Shown piece after piece: positions 51,024 through 60,290 of a DNA stretch of 64,000 nt. Position numbers and translations under genes: made by a program. This stretch comes from Streptomyces sp. NBC_01446. GTDB lineage: Bacteria > Actinomycetota > Actinomycetes > Streptomycetales > Streptomycetaceae. Position 1 is the first letter of the stretch; each line of letters opens with the position of its first letter. The stretch lies in assembly GCF_026340095.1 (NCBI RefSeq), contig NZ_JAPEPO010000001.1, positions 5,666,001-5,730,000 on the forward strand, in the 5' to 3' direction. The notes beneath the pieces were generated by a model. That model was not told the origin of the DNA, ran no database searches, and saw only the letters and a list, made by a program, of their open reading frames with translations.

Positions 51024-51830
51024 TCAGTGGATCTCGGTCACCACGACGTCGAGCGCCCACGTCGTCCCCGCCTTCGCGGGCGGCTGCGCCTCCACCACAT
51101 GACCGAGATCCCGCAGCGCCTCGACCAGCTCGGCCGGGCCCGCGGGCGTGGTGCCGGTCTCCAGGAGCGTGCGCACGATCCGGCCCTTCGTCGCCTTGTT
51201 GAAGTGCGACACGACCGAACGCTTCTCCGCACCGGTCACCGGATCCGTCTGCGCGTGCAGCACCCGCACCGTCGCGGTACGCCCCGCGACCTCCCCCTTC
51301 GGCTTCCACGCACTCGTGTACGCGGACGACCTCAGGTCGAGCACGAGCCCGTCCCCGGCCGCCTCCGGAAGAACCTCGGCCATCGGCCCGCGCCAGTGCG
51401 CGCCGAGCGCCCCGAGCCCCGGCAGCTTCACACCCATCGAGCAGCGGTACGACGGAATCCGGTCGCTCACCCGCACCGCGCCCCACAGGCCCGAGAACAC
51501 CAGCAGCGAACGCGTCGCCCGGCGCTTCGCCGCCGCGTCCAGGGTGGCGAGACCGAGCGCGTCGTAGAGGACCCCCGTGTAGATCTCACCGGCCGGGCGC
51601 GCGCCCGCGGTGCGCAGCTCCACGTTCTTCGCGATCTCGCCGCGCAGCCCCTCGCTGAGACCGAGCACCTCGCGCGCCTTGTCCTCGTCGGCGGCACACA
51701 GCTCGACCAACTCGTCGAGCACGGCCTGCCGCGCCCCGGCGAGCCCCGCCAGGGACAGCGACTCAGGCTTCAGCGGGGCGCCGCGGCCCGACGAGGCCTT
51801 GCCTTCGGACGGCGGCAGCAGCACGAGCAC
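51024..51830 (-). CDS. yaaA: Peroxide stress protein YaaA family (DUF328)
   Basis: A 268-residue protein of the YaaA family, which in E. coli lowers free iron damage during peroxide stress and has a DNA-binding-like fold. The N-terminus VLLPPSEGKASSGRG and internal YTGVLYDALGLATLDAAAKRR, FSGLWGAVRVSDRIPSYR, LDLRSSAYTSAW and SHFNKATKGRIVRTLL are the family signature. The start is taken as GTG 51830 just before LLPPSEGK; other in-frame starts upstream lack family sequence. Separate transcript. Confidence 0.9.
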   Translation of the reverse strand: MLVLLPPSEGKASSGRGAPLKPESLSLAGLAGARQAVLDELVELCAADEDKAREVLGLSEGLRGEIAKNVELRTAGARPAGEIYTGVLYDALGLATLDAAAKRRATRSLLVFSGLWGAVRVSDRIPSYRCSMGVKLPGLGALGAHWRGPMAEVLPEAAGDGLVLDLRSSAYTSAWKPKGEVAGRTATVRVLHAQTDPVTGAEKRSVVSHFNKATKGRIVRTLLETGTTPAGPAELVEALRDLGHVVEAQPPAKAGTTWALDVVVTEIH

Positions 51831-52003
51831 GATCGGACTCCTCGGGACGGTGATGCGGATCAGGGGGTGCGGCCCCATCGAAAGCGTACGGAAGAGAAGG
51901 GGGTGCCGGGGAACACGGGGCGCCGCGGATCCCGAGGGCGCCGCAGTCCTGAGGGCCGCGGTCACGGGGTGCCGACGTCCCCGCCCCGTCCTACGCTCGG
52001 TGC

Positions 52004-53452
52004 ATGCCCCGCCGTCATCTCCGTGTGACCGGCGCAGCCGAGGCCCCGCTGCGTGCCGCACTGCGTGAACTGCGTACGACCCTGGACGTCCCCGGGGCCT
52101 TTCCGGCCGACGCCCTCGCCGAGGCGGAACGGGCCGCGGCGGCCCCGCACCCGCCGGAACCGGGCGGCAAGGACGCCACCGACATCCCCTTCTTCACGAT
52201 CGACCCGCCGACCTCCGTCGACCTCGACCAGGCCATGCACCTCTCGCGCCGCGACGGCGGCTACCGGGTCCGCTACGCCATCGCCGACGTCGCCGCGTAC
52301 GTCACGCCCGGCGGCCCCCTCGACACCGAGGCCCACCGCCGCGTCACCACGCTCTACTTCCCCGACGAAAAGGTCCCGCTGCACCCCACCGTGCTCAGCG
52401 AGGGCGCCGCCAGCCTGCTCCCCGACCAGACCTGCCCCGCCGTCCTGTGGACCCTCGACCTCGACGCCGAGGGGCGCACCGTCGCCACCGACGTGGCCCG
52501 CGCCACCGTCCGCAGCCGCGCCAAGCTGGACTACGAGGGCGTGCAGCGGGCCATCGACGACGGCACCGCCGAGGAACCCGTAGCGCTCCTGCGCGACATC
52601 GGCCGCCTGCGCGAACAGCTGGAGACCGAGCGCGGCGGCATCTCCCTCAACGTCCCGGAACAGGAGATCACCGAACACGACGGCCGCTACGAGCTCGGCT
52701 ACCGTGCCCCGCTGCCCGCCGACGGCTGGAACGCCCAGATCTCCCTGCTCACCGGCATGGCCGCCGCCGACCTCATGCTCGCCGCCGGCACCGGCATCCT
52801 GCGCACCCTGCCCGCCGCCCCCGACGGCGCCGTCGGCCGCCTGCGCCGCACGGCCCGCGCCCTGCGCATCGACTGGCCGCACCACGTCCCGTACGCCCAG
52901 CTCATCCGCTCCCTCGACCCGAGGAAGCCGCGCCACGCCGCCTTCCTCCAGGAGTGCACGACGCTCCTGCGCGGCGCCGGCTACACCGTGTTCAGCGGCG
53001 GCACACTCCCCGACCTCACCGTCCACGCCGCGGTCGCCGCGCCCTACGCCCACTGCACGGCCCCGCTGCGCCGCCTCGCCGACCGCTACGCCTCCGAACT
53101 GTGCCTGGCCGCCTGCGCGGGCGCCCCGCCCCCCGAGTGGGTACTCGCCGCGCTGCCCGGCCTGCCGAAGGAGATGGCGGACGGTACCCGCCGGGCCAAC
53201 GCCGTCGAGCGCGGCTGCGTCGACATCGTCGAGGCGGCGCTCCTCAAGGACCGGATCGGCGACATCTTCGAGGCGTGCGTCGTCGACGTGAAGGACGACG
53301 AACCGGCCGTCGGCACCGTCCAGTTGACCGACCCCGCGATCGTCGCCCGCATCGAGGGCGGTACGGGTCCGCTGCCGCTGGGGGAGCGGCTGCGGGTACG
53401 GCTGACGCAGGCCGACCCGGGGGCGGCGAAGGTTCAGTTCGCCCCGGCCTGA
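52004..53452 (+). CDS. RNase II/R family exoribonuclease (RNB domain)
   Basis: A 482-residue 3'-5' exoribonuclease. The RNB catalytic core reads TIDPPTSVDLDQAMHLSRR, with the aspartates that bind magnesium, then AIADVAAYVTPGGPLD, TLYFPDEKVPLHP and VAAPYAHCTAPLRRLADRYA. There is no S1 RNA-binding domain at the C-terminus and only a short N-terminus, so it is shorter than E. coli RNase II (644). It would degrade or trim RNA. rnpB follows about 23 bases after the stop. Confidence 0.93.
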   Translation: MPRRHLRVTGAAEAPLRAALRELRTTLDVPGAFPADALAEAERAAAAPHPPEPGGKDATDIPFFTIDPPTSVDLDQAMHLSRRDGGYRVRYAIADVAAYVTPGGPLDTEAHRRVTTLYFPDEKVPLHPTVLSEGAASLLPDQTCPAVLWTLDLDAEGRTVATDVARATVRSRAKLDYEGVQRAIDDGTAEEPVALLRDIGRLREQLETERGGISLNVPEQEITEHDGRYELGYRAPLPADGWNAQISLLTGMAAADLMLAAGTGILRTLPAAPDGAVGRLRRTARALRIDWPHHVPYAQLIRSLDPRKPRHAAFLQECTTLLRGAGYTVFSGGTLPDLTVHAAVAAPYAHCTAPLRRLADRYASELCLAACAGAPPPEWVLAALPGLPKEMADGTRRANAVERGCVDIVEAALLKDRIGDIFEACVVDVKDDEPAVGTVQLTDPAIVARIEGGTGPLPLGERLRVRLTQADPGAAKVQFAPA

Positions 53453-53475
53453 GCGCCGGGTAGCATGGTCGGCAC

Positions 53476-53893
53476 GGCAGACGAGCCGGGCGGACGGCCG
53501 CGTGAGGGCCTCTTTACGAGGATTCTCCCGAGGAACGTCCGGGCTCCACAGGGCAAGGTGGTGGCTAACGGCCACCCGGGGTGACCCGCGGGACAGTGCC
53601 ACAGAAAACAGACCGCCGGGGACCGCAAGGCCCTCGGTAAGGGTGAAACGGTGGTGTAAGAGACCACCAGCGCCTGAGGTGACTCAGGCGGCTAGGTAAA
53701 CCCCACCTGGAGCAAGGTCAAAAGGAGCGCCGTGAAACGCGCTCTGCGCGGACGTTCGAGGGCTGCCCGCCCGAGTCCGCGGGTAGACCGCACGAGGCCG
53801 GCGGCAACGCCGGTCCTAGATGGATGGCCGTCTCCCCGGCCGCCGCGAGGCGACCGGGCGACAAAACCCGGCGTACAGCCCGACTCGTCTGCC
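53476..53893 (+). ncRNA. rnpB: RNase P RNA (class A), rnpB
   Basis: Catalytic RNA of RNase P, which matures the 5' ends of tRNAs. Universally conserved blocks are present: GAGGAACGTCCGGGCTCC (CR-I), ACAGAAA, GGGTGAAACGGTGG, AAGAGACCACCAGC, GGAGCAAGGTCAAAAGG, and near the end ACAAAACCCGGCGTACAGCC (CR-V). GGCAGACGAG (53476-53485) pairs with CTCGTCTGCC (53884-53893) as stem P1, fixing both ends. A -10-like TAGCAT at 53461-53466 lies just before the 5' end. This fills most of the 483-base gap between the ribonuclease and Mce-associated genes. Confidence 0.97.
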
Positions 53894-53935
53894 GTTCCGT
53901 ACCCGGGAGGTCCGTGCCCGGGAGATCCCCGCACA

Positions 53936-54730
53936 TCAGAGCGCGTCGACCCCACTCACCTTCCAGCCCCCGCCCGTACGCGTCAGCGTCATCCGTACGC
54001 GGTTCAGGTCCACGCGGGAGCCCTGGACCTGGGTGCTTTTGGTGACCTGGTTGACGAACAACAGGATCACCGCCCGGCCCGGCGTCGCCGAGACCACGGA
54101 CGCTGCCGGGGTGCCGCCGGCCGGCTGAGTCACCGTCGCCTTCACCACCCCGTGGTACTTCCTGGCCGTCGGGCCGACCACCCTCGCCGTGGTCTTGCCG
54201 TATTCGTCGCGGAAGTGGCCGGTGAGGCGGGTGCGCGCCGCTGCGAAGTCGCGGTCCAGGTGCCGGTAGTCGTACGACAGGACGATCGGGGCCGCCTGGC
54301 GCGCGGCCGTGAGCGCCTGTCCTCGCGCCTGGTCGGCCCGGGATGTCTCGTGGTACCGCCACCCGAGCACGCCGGCCGCGACCAGGGCCGCCACGAGCAG
54401 GGCGCCGAGGACGGTGGTGAGCAGGCGGCGGCGGCCGCGTCGCGTCCGCGTACCGGAGCCGGGCTCGTCCTCCTTCCGCTCGGCGAGGGACTCGGGCGAG
54501 GGCTCGGGCGGATCGTCCCAGCCGCTCTCCTGCGGGGGCTCGACGAGCAGGGTGCGTCCGGCGTCCCGTGCCGCGCCCGGCCCCGTGGCCTCCTCGTCGG
54601 TGGCCGCGGGGCCCGGCTCGCCGTGGCCGCGCTCCGCGCGCCTGGCCGCCGCGCGAGCGGCCGCGGTCAAATTGCGCCGGGGTCCGGAACCGGAACCGGT
54701 GCCGCGGCTTCGGGTGGTCGTCTTCGCCAC
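53936..54730 (-). CDS. Mce-associated membrane protein, distal
   Basis: A 264-residue protein: charged, disordered N-terminus (about 1-100), one membrane helix (about 106-125, LTTVLGALLVAALVAAGVLGW), and an extracytoplasmic domain of beta strands (YDYRHLDRDFAAARTRLTGHF, then VILLFVNQVTKSTQVQG and GGWKVSGVDAL). This is the Mce-associated (Mas) protein layout; such proteins stabilise the Mce complex. GTG 54730 has GAGGAG upstream. It is the last gene of the Mce operon, 59 bases after the proximal Mas gene, and ends 43 bases from rnpB (opposite strand). Confidence 0.85.
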   Translation of the reverse strand: MAKTTTRSRGTGSGSGPRRNLTAAARAAARRAERGHGEPGPAATDEEATGPGAARDAGRTLLVEPPQESGWDDPPEPSPESLAERKEDEPGSGTRTRRGRRRLLTTVLGALLVAALVAAGVLGWRYHETSRADQARGQALTAARQAAPIVLSYDYRHLDRDFAAARTRLTGHFRDEYGKTTARVVGPTARKYHGVVKATVTQPAGGTPAASVVSATPGRAVILLFVNQVTKSTQVQGSRVDLNRVRMTLTRTGGGWKVSGVDAL

Positions 54731-54789
54731 GGTGTTGCTCCTCAGGGTGGTACGGGTGGAGAGGTGGTGCGGGTGGAGAGGCGGTTCGG

Positions 54790-55293
54790 TCAGCCGACGA
54801 ACTCGACGTCGGACGTCAGCCAGCGGCCTTCGTGCCGCACCAGGTCGAGCTGCAGTCGATACGTGCGCGCCTCGCCCTTGGGCGCCGCGGTGTTGGTCAC
54901 CTTGCTGTCGGCGACCACCAGGACGCGGGCCGAGCGCTCGTCGGAGCGGACGATGCCCGCTTCGAGGACCTGCCCCTCGGACACGGACTTGTTCTCGGCG
55001 ACGAGCTTGGTCAACTGCTGGGTCTGCGCGGCGAACTGCTTCCTGAAGTCGCCGGTGGCGCCCGCGAGGACGTTCGCGCTGTCCCGGTCGTAGTGCCGGT
55101 AGTCGAGCGACGTGAAGTTCAGCGCCGACTGGCGGGCCGCGGCCAGGAGGTCCTGGCGCCGCTGCTCCGTCTCGTGCCGGTCGTGGAGCGCGAGGCCCAG
55201 CCAGATCGTCAGCGCCGTCGTGAGGATGGTCGCCACGGCGAGCGCCACCGGCCACGCCCTGCCCGACAGGGCGTTTCTCACGGCCCCGCTCAT
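54790..55293 (-). CDS. Mce-associated membrane protein, proximal
   Basis: A 167-residue Mas protein: membrane helix (about 17-37, VALAVATILTTALTIWLGLAL) then an outside domain with the same plan as the distal protein (TSLDYRHYDRDSANVLAGATGDF, then VLVVADSKVTNTAAPKG and GRWLTSDVEFVG). I place the start at ATG 55293, which overlaps the MceF stop by 4 bases (ATGA), rather than at in-frame ATGs inside mceF. Two Mas paralogues in tandem are usual at the end of Mce operons. Confidence 0.85.
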   Translation of the reverse strand: MSGAVRNALSGRAWPVALAVATILTTALTIWLGLALHDRHETEQRRQDLLAAARQSALNFTSLDYRHYDRDSANVLAGATGDFRKQFAAQTQQLTKLVAENKSVSEGQVLEAGIVRSDERSARVLVVADSKVTNTAAPKGEARTYRLQLDLVRHEGRWLTSDVEFVG

Positions 55294-56567
55294 GCCATCG
55301 GTCCTACGAGCAGCCATTGCCACGACTCCTTTCCGAACACGCTCTGCTGGCCGCCCGTCGAGCCGATCTCGACGGGCCGGCCGTCCGGGCCGGTCGCGGT
55401 GCCGGTCTCCGGGTCGTACGGCGTGACATACGCCGACTGGTTCGCGCCGCCCGAAGCGGCCTGCGCGCCGGGGGCGTTCTGCGCGCCCCGCACCGACGTC
55501 TTGCTTCCACGCGGGGCGGTGCAGTGCGCGTCGGTGTTCGCCTCGCGCTTGCTGGTGTCCGAGGGGTCGCGCCGCGTCGTCCCGTAGCCCTGGGTGCAGG
55601 GCGGCGGGTCGTCGGCGTTCACCACCAGGCCGAAGTGGGTGGTGCCGTCGCCCGGGACGACCGTGTAGCTGCCCGCGACCAGGGCGGGGAAGGTGACCAG
55701 GGACTGCTCCACGCCGGGGAGGCGGGCCAGCGTGACCTGGCCGCCGCTGATCAGATTGGCAAGGAGCACCGAAAGGCGTGGCCCGGTGGCCTTCAGCAGG
55801 GAGTTGACCTCCTGCGCGGCCGGTGTCGCGTTGCCGATCAGCTTGCGCAGATCCCCGTCGCTCGACTTCAACTGCGCGCTGAGCAATGCCAGATCGTGCG
55901 CGAACGACTTGATGGACGAGCCCTGGTCGGCCTGAGTCTTGAGGACTTTTCGCGAGTCCTCGATCAGCGAGATCGTCTGGGGGAGTGACTCGGAGGCCGA
56001 GCCCACGAGCGCGTTGCCCGAGTCCACCAGGCGGCTCAGGTTCGGCCCGGTGCCGGAGAACGCCTTGTCCAACTCGTCGACGGTGACCCGCAGATCGTCC
56101 TTGCCGACCGAGTTCACCAGCCGGTCCAGACTGAGGACGAGGTCCGTGGTGGGCAGCGGCACGCGCGTGCTGCCGCGCGGGATGGAGCTGCCCGCGAGGA
56201 GATACGGACCATGCGACGTACGCGGCTGCAGATCCACGTACTGCTCGCCCACCGCCGACCGGTTCGCGACCACGGCGAGGGTGTCCGCGGGGATGCGCGG
56301 CGCGCCGTCCTTGATGTCGAGGGCCACCGAGACCCCGTCGGAGCCGGTCAGCCGCAGCGAGCCGACGCGGCCCACCGGCACCCCGCGGTAGGTGACCTCG
56401 GCGCCGGCGAAGATGCCCCCGGAGTCGGCGAAGTCCGCCCGCACGGTGTAGCCGCGGCCCAGGACGCCGTCCACCAGGCCGGTGTACTCGGCGCCGACGT
56501 ACGACACCCCTACGGCGGTGACGGTGGCGAAGGCGAGCAACTGCGCCTTGACCGTGCGTGTGATCAC
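55290..56567 (-). CDS. MCE-family protein, MceF position
   Basis: A 425-residue lipid-transfer protein of the mammalian-cell-entry family. Membrane anchor (about 10-30), MCE/MlaD domain (about 35-120: YTVRADFADSGGIFAGAEVTYRG, VALDIKDGAPRIPADT), then a long helical region (about 140-300) expected to form part of the Mce needle. Residues 325-425 are a disordered tail with QNAPGAQAASGGANQSAYVTP. GTG 56567 overlaps the MceE stop (GTGA). Sixth of six Mce genes, hence MceF by order. It ends in ATGA overlap with the Mas gene. Confidence 0.9.
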   Translation of the reverse strand: MITRTVKAQLLAFATVTAVGVSYVGAEYTGLVDGVLGRGYTVRADFADSGGIFAGAEVTYRGVPVGRVGSLRLTGSDGVSVALDIKDGAPRIPADTLAVVANRSAVGEQYVDLQPRTSHGPYLLAGSSIPRGSTRVPLPTTDLVLSLDRLVNSVGKDDLRVTVDELDKAFSGTGPNLSRLVDSGNALVGSASESLPQTISLIEDSRKVLKTQADQGSSIKSFAHDLALLSAQLKSSDGDLRKLIGNATPAAQEVNSLLKATGPRLSVLLANLISGGQVTLARLPGVEQSLVTFPALVAGSYTVVPGDGTTHFGLVVNADDPPPCTQGYGTTRRDPSDTSKREANTDAHCTAPRGSKTSVRGAQNAPGAQAASGGANQSAYVTPYDPETGTATGPDGRPVEIGSTGGQQSVFGKESWQWLLVGPMA

Positions 56568-57844
56568 GGCTGAACCCCCTTCAGCATCAGCTCGGCGAGC
56601 GCGAGATCGATCCCCTCGGGCAGCTCGCCCGGGGTGGTGTAGCTGCTGGTGCACACCGGCGGGCACAGCGGACCGCCGCCGCCCGGCGGGGCCGACGGCA
56701 GACCCGGTGAGCTCGGCAGGGGCGTGGGGGCCGGGGCGCTCGGCAGGTCCGGGAGATCGGGGACATCCGGCAGACCGGGCAGTTCGGGGGTCTTGGGATC
56801 CCGGGAACCGCCGTGCCCCTTACCGGGCTTGCCGGAGCCGCCCGTCACATTGCCGTAGAGGTCTCTCAGGTCGAGATCGGCGGTGAGGTGGAGGTTGACG
56901 TAGTCACCCTTGACGGCGTCCACCGCGTTGCGGGGGAACGGGTAAGTGGTCAGCAGCTCCAGGGAGTTGGGCAGGTCGTCGCCCGCCTTGTTCAGCTGCC
57001 GCAGGATCGGCCGCAGCTGTCCGAGGTTCGCGACCGTGTCGTCGTGCGAGGCGTTGACCACCTTGGTGCCCGTCTTGCCCAGCTTCGACAGGGCGGTGAG
57101 CATCGTCGTCAGATCGCGCCGCTGGTCGGCGAGGACCTTCAGGGCGGGCGGCATCGCGACGACGGCCCGGGCGATCGTCTTCTTCTCCTTCCCGAGCCGC
57201 CCCGCGAGCCGGTCCACGGCCTTGAGGGCGCGCACGATGTCACGGCGCTGGTCGTCCAGACCGCCGATGAACGTGTTCAGCTCCTTGAGCAGTGATCTGA
57301 CCCGGTTCTCCCGGCCGTCCAGGGCCTTGTTCAGCTCCACGGTGATCGTCTTGAGCTGGGCCACCCCGCCGCCGTTGAGGAGCGCGGACAGCGCGGACAG
57401 CACCTCCTCGATCTCCGGGTTGCGGCCGCTGCGGGACAGCGGAATGCGGTCGCCGTCGCCGAGCCGGCCCACCCGTTCCTTGCCGGGCGGGGCGGTCAGC
57501 GCGACGTACTTCTCGCCGAGGATGCTCGTCTGCCGCAGCTCGGCGAGCGCGTTGGCGGGCAGCTTCACCGAGTCGGCGACCCGCAGCCGTACGCGCGCGT
57601 GCCAGCCGTCCAGCTCCACCTTCTCGACCGCGCCCACGGTGACGTTGTCGACCTTCACCGCCGACTGCGGCACCAGATCGAGGACGTCACGGAACTCGAC
57701 GGTGACGTGGTAGGCGTGACCGTCGGAGGCGGCTCCGCCGGGCAGCTGGACGTCGTACCAGCCGTTGAACTCGCAGCCGGACAGCAGCAGGGAACCGACC
57801 GCGGCCCATGCGACCGCCCCGACTTTGCGTCGCAGTGCGCTCAT
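56564..57844 (-). CDS. MCE-family lipoprotein, MceE position
   Basis: A 426-residue Mce subunit with a lipoprotein signal (LLLSGCEFNG; cysteine about residue 24), as expected for MceE (LprN-type) subunits. MCE domain about 35-120 (VTVEFRDVLDLVPQSAVKVDNVTVG), helical segment about 150-310, and a proline/glycine-rich tail (PGLPDVPDLPDLPSAPAPTP). Starts in a 4-base overlap with MceD and ends in one with MceF. The lipid anchor would tie the needle to the membrane. Confidence 0.92.
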   Translation of the reverse strand: MSALRRKVGAVAWAAVGSLLLSGCEFNGWYDVQLPGGAASDGHAYHVTVEFRDVLDLVPQSAVKVDNVTVGAVEKVELDGWHARVRLRVADSVKLPANALAELRQTSILGEKYVALTAPPGKERVGRLGDGDRIPLSRSGRNPEIEEVLSALSALLNGGGVAQLKTITVELNKALDGRENRVRSLLKELNTFIGGLDDQRRDIVRALKAVDRLAGRLGKEKKTIARAVVAMPPALKVLADQRRDLTTMLTALSKLGKTGTKVVNASHDDTVANLGQLRPILRQLNKAGDDLPNSLELLTTYPFPRNAVDAVKGDYVNLHLTADLDLRDLYGNVTGGSGKPGKGHGGSRDPKTPELPGLPDVPDLPDLPSAPAPTPLPSSPGLPSAPPGGGGPLCPPVCTSSYTTPGELPEGIDLALAELMLKGVQP

Positions 57845-58965
57845 GCGCTCGCCCCCAGGATTCCGCCGAGCGTCCGGTCGACCGTTCCCGTCACGGCAGG
57901 GCCCTTGGGCACCTTCGGCAGGGAGTCGAAGAGCTTTTTCAGCTCCTTGCAGTCCGGGTTCTTGCCGCCTTCGTCGCCGGTCGTCCTCAGTACGGAGCAC
58001 AGCAGCGAGGCCGGGTCCTGGGCCTGCTGCGCGTTGTTGCGGGTGTCGAGAGTGCCCGAGGACGGGTTGTAGGCGTTGTTCAGGTTCGACAGACCCGTGG
58101 GGGCCACCTCCAACAGCTCCTCCAGCGCGGCCCGTTGGGTGACGAGCACCCGGGTCACCTTGCTCAGGCCCTTCACGTCCGAGGTCAGCGACTTCTTGTT
58201 CTTCTTCACGAAGTCCGACACGTCGCCGAGCGCGGTGCCCAGGTTCTTGAGCGCCGCCGCGAGATCCTCGCGCTCGCCCGCGAGCTGCCCGGCCACCTCG
58301 GAGAGGCTGGTGTTGAACGAGCGCACGCTCTTGTCGTCGGCGGCCAGCGCCGCCGTGAACACCTGCAGGTTCCGTACCGTGCCGAAGAGGTCCGAGCGGC
58401 CGTCGGACAGCGTGGTGACGGCCTGCGAGAGGTCGTCGACCGTCCGGTGGAGGTTCTCGCCCTGGCCGTCGAGGTTGTCCGCGCTCACCCCGAGCAGCCG
58501 CGACAGCGAGCCGTCCTTGTTGGCGCCCTGGGGACCGAGCGCGTCGGCCGTCGTGTGCAGGCTGTCGAAGACGCGGTCCAGTTCGACCGGCACCGCCGTC
58601 CGCGTCTCGGGGATGACGTCACCGTCCCGTAGCACCGCGCCCTTGCGGTACACGGGCAGCAGCTGCACATAACGGTCGCTGACCACCGACGAGTTGATGA
58701 TCGCCGCCTGCGCGTCCGCCGGAATCTTCCGGCCCTCCTCGTAACGGAGCTCCACCCGCACCCGGTCGCCCTCCGGCGTGATCTTGTCGACCCTGCCGAT
58801 CCGGACGCCGAGGACACGGACATCCGAGCCGGGGTAGATACCGACGGTGCGCGGGAAGTACGCGGTGACGTGCACGGACCCGGGGCGCGGCCATACGACG
58901 TACGTGAGCGCGGCGACGAGGGCGAGTGCGGTGACCACGGCCACGCGCTTCCTGAGGTTGTTCAC
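57841..58965 (-). CDS. MCE-family protein, MceD position
   Basis: A 374-residue Mce subunit: membrane helix about 7-25, MCE domain about 30-115 (VTAYFPRTVGIYPGSDVRVLGVRIG, VELRYEEGRKIPADAQAAI), helical part about 130-320 (SFNTSLSEVAGQLAGEREDL, NNAQQAQDP), cysteines near the end (LCSVL, DCKEL). Overlaps by 4 bases at both ends, so its synthesis is coupled to neighbours. MceD by order in the operon. Confidence 0.9.
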   Translation of the reverse strand: MNNLRKRVAVVTALALVAALTYVVWPRPGSVHVTAYFPRTVGIYPGSDVRVLGVRIGRVDKITPEGDRVRVELRYEEGRKIPADAQAAIINSSVVSDRYVQLLPVYRKGAVLRDGDVIPETRTAVPVELDRVFDSLHTTADALGPQGANKDGSLSRLLGVSADNLDGQGENLHRTVDDLSQAVTTLSDGRSDLFGTVRNLQVFTAALAADDKSVRSFNTSLSEVAGQLAGEREDLAAALKNLGTALGDVSDFVKKNKKSLTSDVKGLSKVTRVLVTQRAALEELLEVAPTGLSNLNNAYNPSSGTLDTRNNAQQAQDPASLLCSVLRTTGDEGGKNPDCKELKKLFDSLPKVPKGPAVTGTVDRTLGGILGASA

Positions 58966-60290
58966 CGGGTGCCTCCCGTGCGCGGCACCACAGGCGCGGC
59001 GACCAGGTTCTGGACGTAGCTGTCGAACCAGCGGCCGTTGCCGAGAGTGTTGCCGAAGACCCGTACGTAGGGAGCGAGCAGCTTGACGCTCCGGTCGAGG
59101 CTCGCCTGATTCCGTTCGAGCATCCGCACCACACGGTTCAGGCCCCTGAGCGCGGGCCCGATCTCCTCGGCGTTGTCGTCGACCAGGCCGGAGAGCTCGA
59201 TACCGAGCGCGACGGAGCTCTTCAGCAGTTCGTGGATCGCCTTGCGCCGCTTGCTGATCTCCTTGAACAGCTTGTCGCCGTCCTTGACCAGCGCGGAGAA
59301 GTCCTTCGAGTGCTGGGCCAGGACGCCCGTGACACCGTTCGCGTGGTCCAGGAGTTCGCCCAGCGCCTTGTCGCGCGAGGCGACCGTCCGGGAGATCCTC
59401 GACAGGCCCTTGATGGACGCGCGCACCTCGGCGGGCGAGTCCTTGAAGGTGCTGGAGAGGGTGTCGAGGGCAGTCGCGAGGCGGTCGGTGTCGACCTTCT
59501 CCGTCGTGGTCGTGAGATCGCTGAACGCCTGCACGACGTCGTACGCCGGGACGGTCCGCTTCAGCGGGATCTCACTGCCGGGCTTCAACTGTCCCGGCCC
59601 CTTGGGGTGCAGCGCGAGGTACTTCGCGCCGAGGATCGTCTTGACCCGGATCGAGGCGCCGGTCCCGCTGCCGAACCCGGGATCGCCCTTGATCTTGAAG
59701 GTGACCTTCACGTGATCACCGTCGAGATCGACGTCCTTGACCTTGCCGACCTTGACGCCGGCGATCCGTACCTCGTCGCCGGGCTTGAGGCCGCCCGCCT
59801 CCGAGAAGGCCGCGCTGTACGTCTCACCGTCGCCGATCAGCGGCAGGCTGTCCGCGTTGAACGCGGCGACGGCCAGCAGCGCGAGGGTGGTGAGGCCGAC
59901 GGCTCCGATGACGACGGGGCTGCGCTCGCGGAACGGGATCAGGCGCGGGCGGCGTATTCGTATGCGGGGGAGTCTGGGCGGGTCGATGCGGACCTTGACC
60001 AGCGGCTCCGGGCGGGGCGGGCGGGGTGCCCGGTGCGGCAGCAGCCGTATTTTCGGGAGTCTGGGCGGGTCGATGCGGACCTTGACCAGCGGCTCCGGGC
60101 GGGGCGGGCGGGGTGCCCGGTGCGGCAGCAGCCGTATTTTCGGGAGTCTGGGCGGGTCGATGCGGACCTTGACCAGCGGCTCCGGGCGGGGCGGGCGGGG
60201 TGCCCGGTGCGGCAGCACCCGTATCTTCGGGAGTCTGGGCGGGTCGATGCGGACCTTGACCAGCGGCTCCGGGCGGTTCTTGCGGGTCAC
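58962..60290 (-). CDS. MCE-family protein, MceC position, with repeated basic N-terminal tail
   Basis: A 442-residue Mce subunit. Before the membrane helix (about 127-146, VVIGAVGLTTLALLAVAAFN) comes a tail of about 120 residues made of almost four copies of a 29-residue unit (RPEPLVKVRIDPPRLPKIRL, then LPHRAPRPP). The tail should be cytoplasmic; Mce subunits usually have only 5-40 residues there. After the helix: MCE domain (about 155-235, YSAAFSEAGGLKPGDEVRIAGVKVG) and the helical needle part. GTG 60290 overlaps the MceB stop (GTGA), so the repeats lie inside the gene rather than upstream of it. Confidence 0.88.
   Translation of the reverse strand: MTRKNRPEPLVKVRIDPPRLPKIRVLPHRAPRPPRPEPLVKVRIDPPRLPKIRLLPHRAPRPPRPEPLVKVRIDPPRLPKIRLLPHRAPRPPRPEPLVKVRIDPPRLPRIRIRRPRLIPFRERSPVVIGAVGLTTLALLAVAAFNADSLPLIGDGETYSAAFSEAGGLKPGDEVRIAGVKVGKVKDVDLDGDHVKVTFKIKGDPGFGSGTGASIRVKTILGAKYLALHPKGPGQLKPGSEIPLKRTVPAYDVVQAFSDLTTTTEKVDTDRLATALDTLSSTFKDSPAEVRASIKGLSRISRTVASRDKALGELLDHANGVTGVLAQHSKDFSALVKDGDKLFKEISKRRKAIHELLKSSVALGIELSGLVDDNAEEIGPALRGLNRVVRMLERNQASLDRSVKLLAPYVRVFGNTLGNGRWFDSYVQNLVAAPVVPRTGGTR
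59968..60280 (-). repeat. 87-bp tandem repeat inside mceC (about 3.6 copies)
   Basis: Copies begin at 59968, 60055, 60142 and 60229. The first two are identical over 87 bp by eye; the third differs at two bases (AGC to ACC, TTTTC to TCTTC), and the fourth is cut short after about 50 bp. The unit is in frame (29 codons) and encodes a basic, proline-rich segment. Near identity at third-codon positions points to recent duplication rather than old conserved repeats. Confidence 0.95.

Noticed and set aside
59968..60280. Regular repeats that might suggest a CRISPR array
   Set aside because: The units are directly adjacent without variable spacers, are 87 bp (a multiple of three), lie in frame in mceC, and no cas gene is near.
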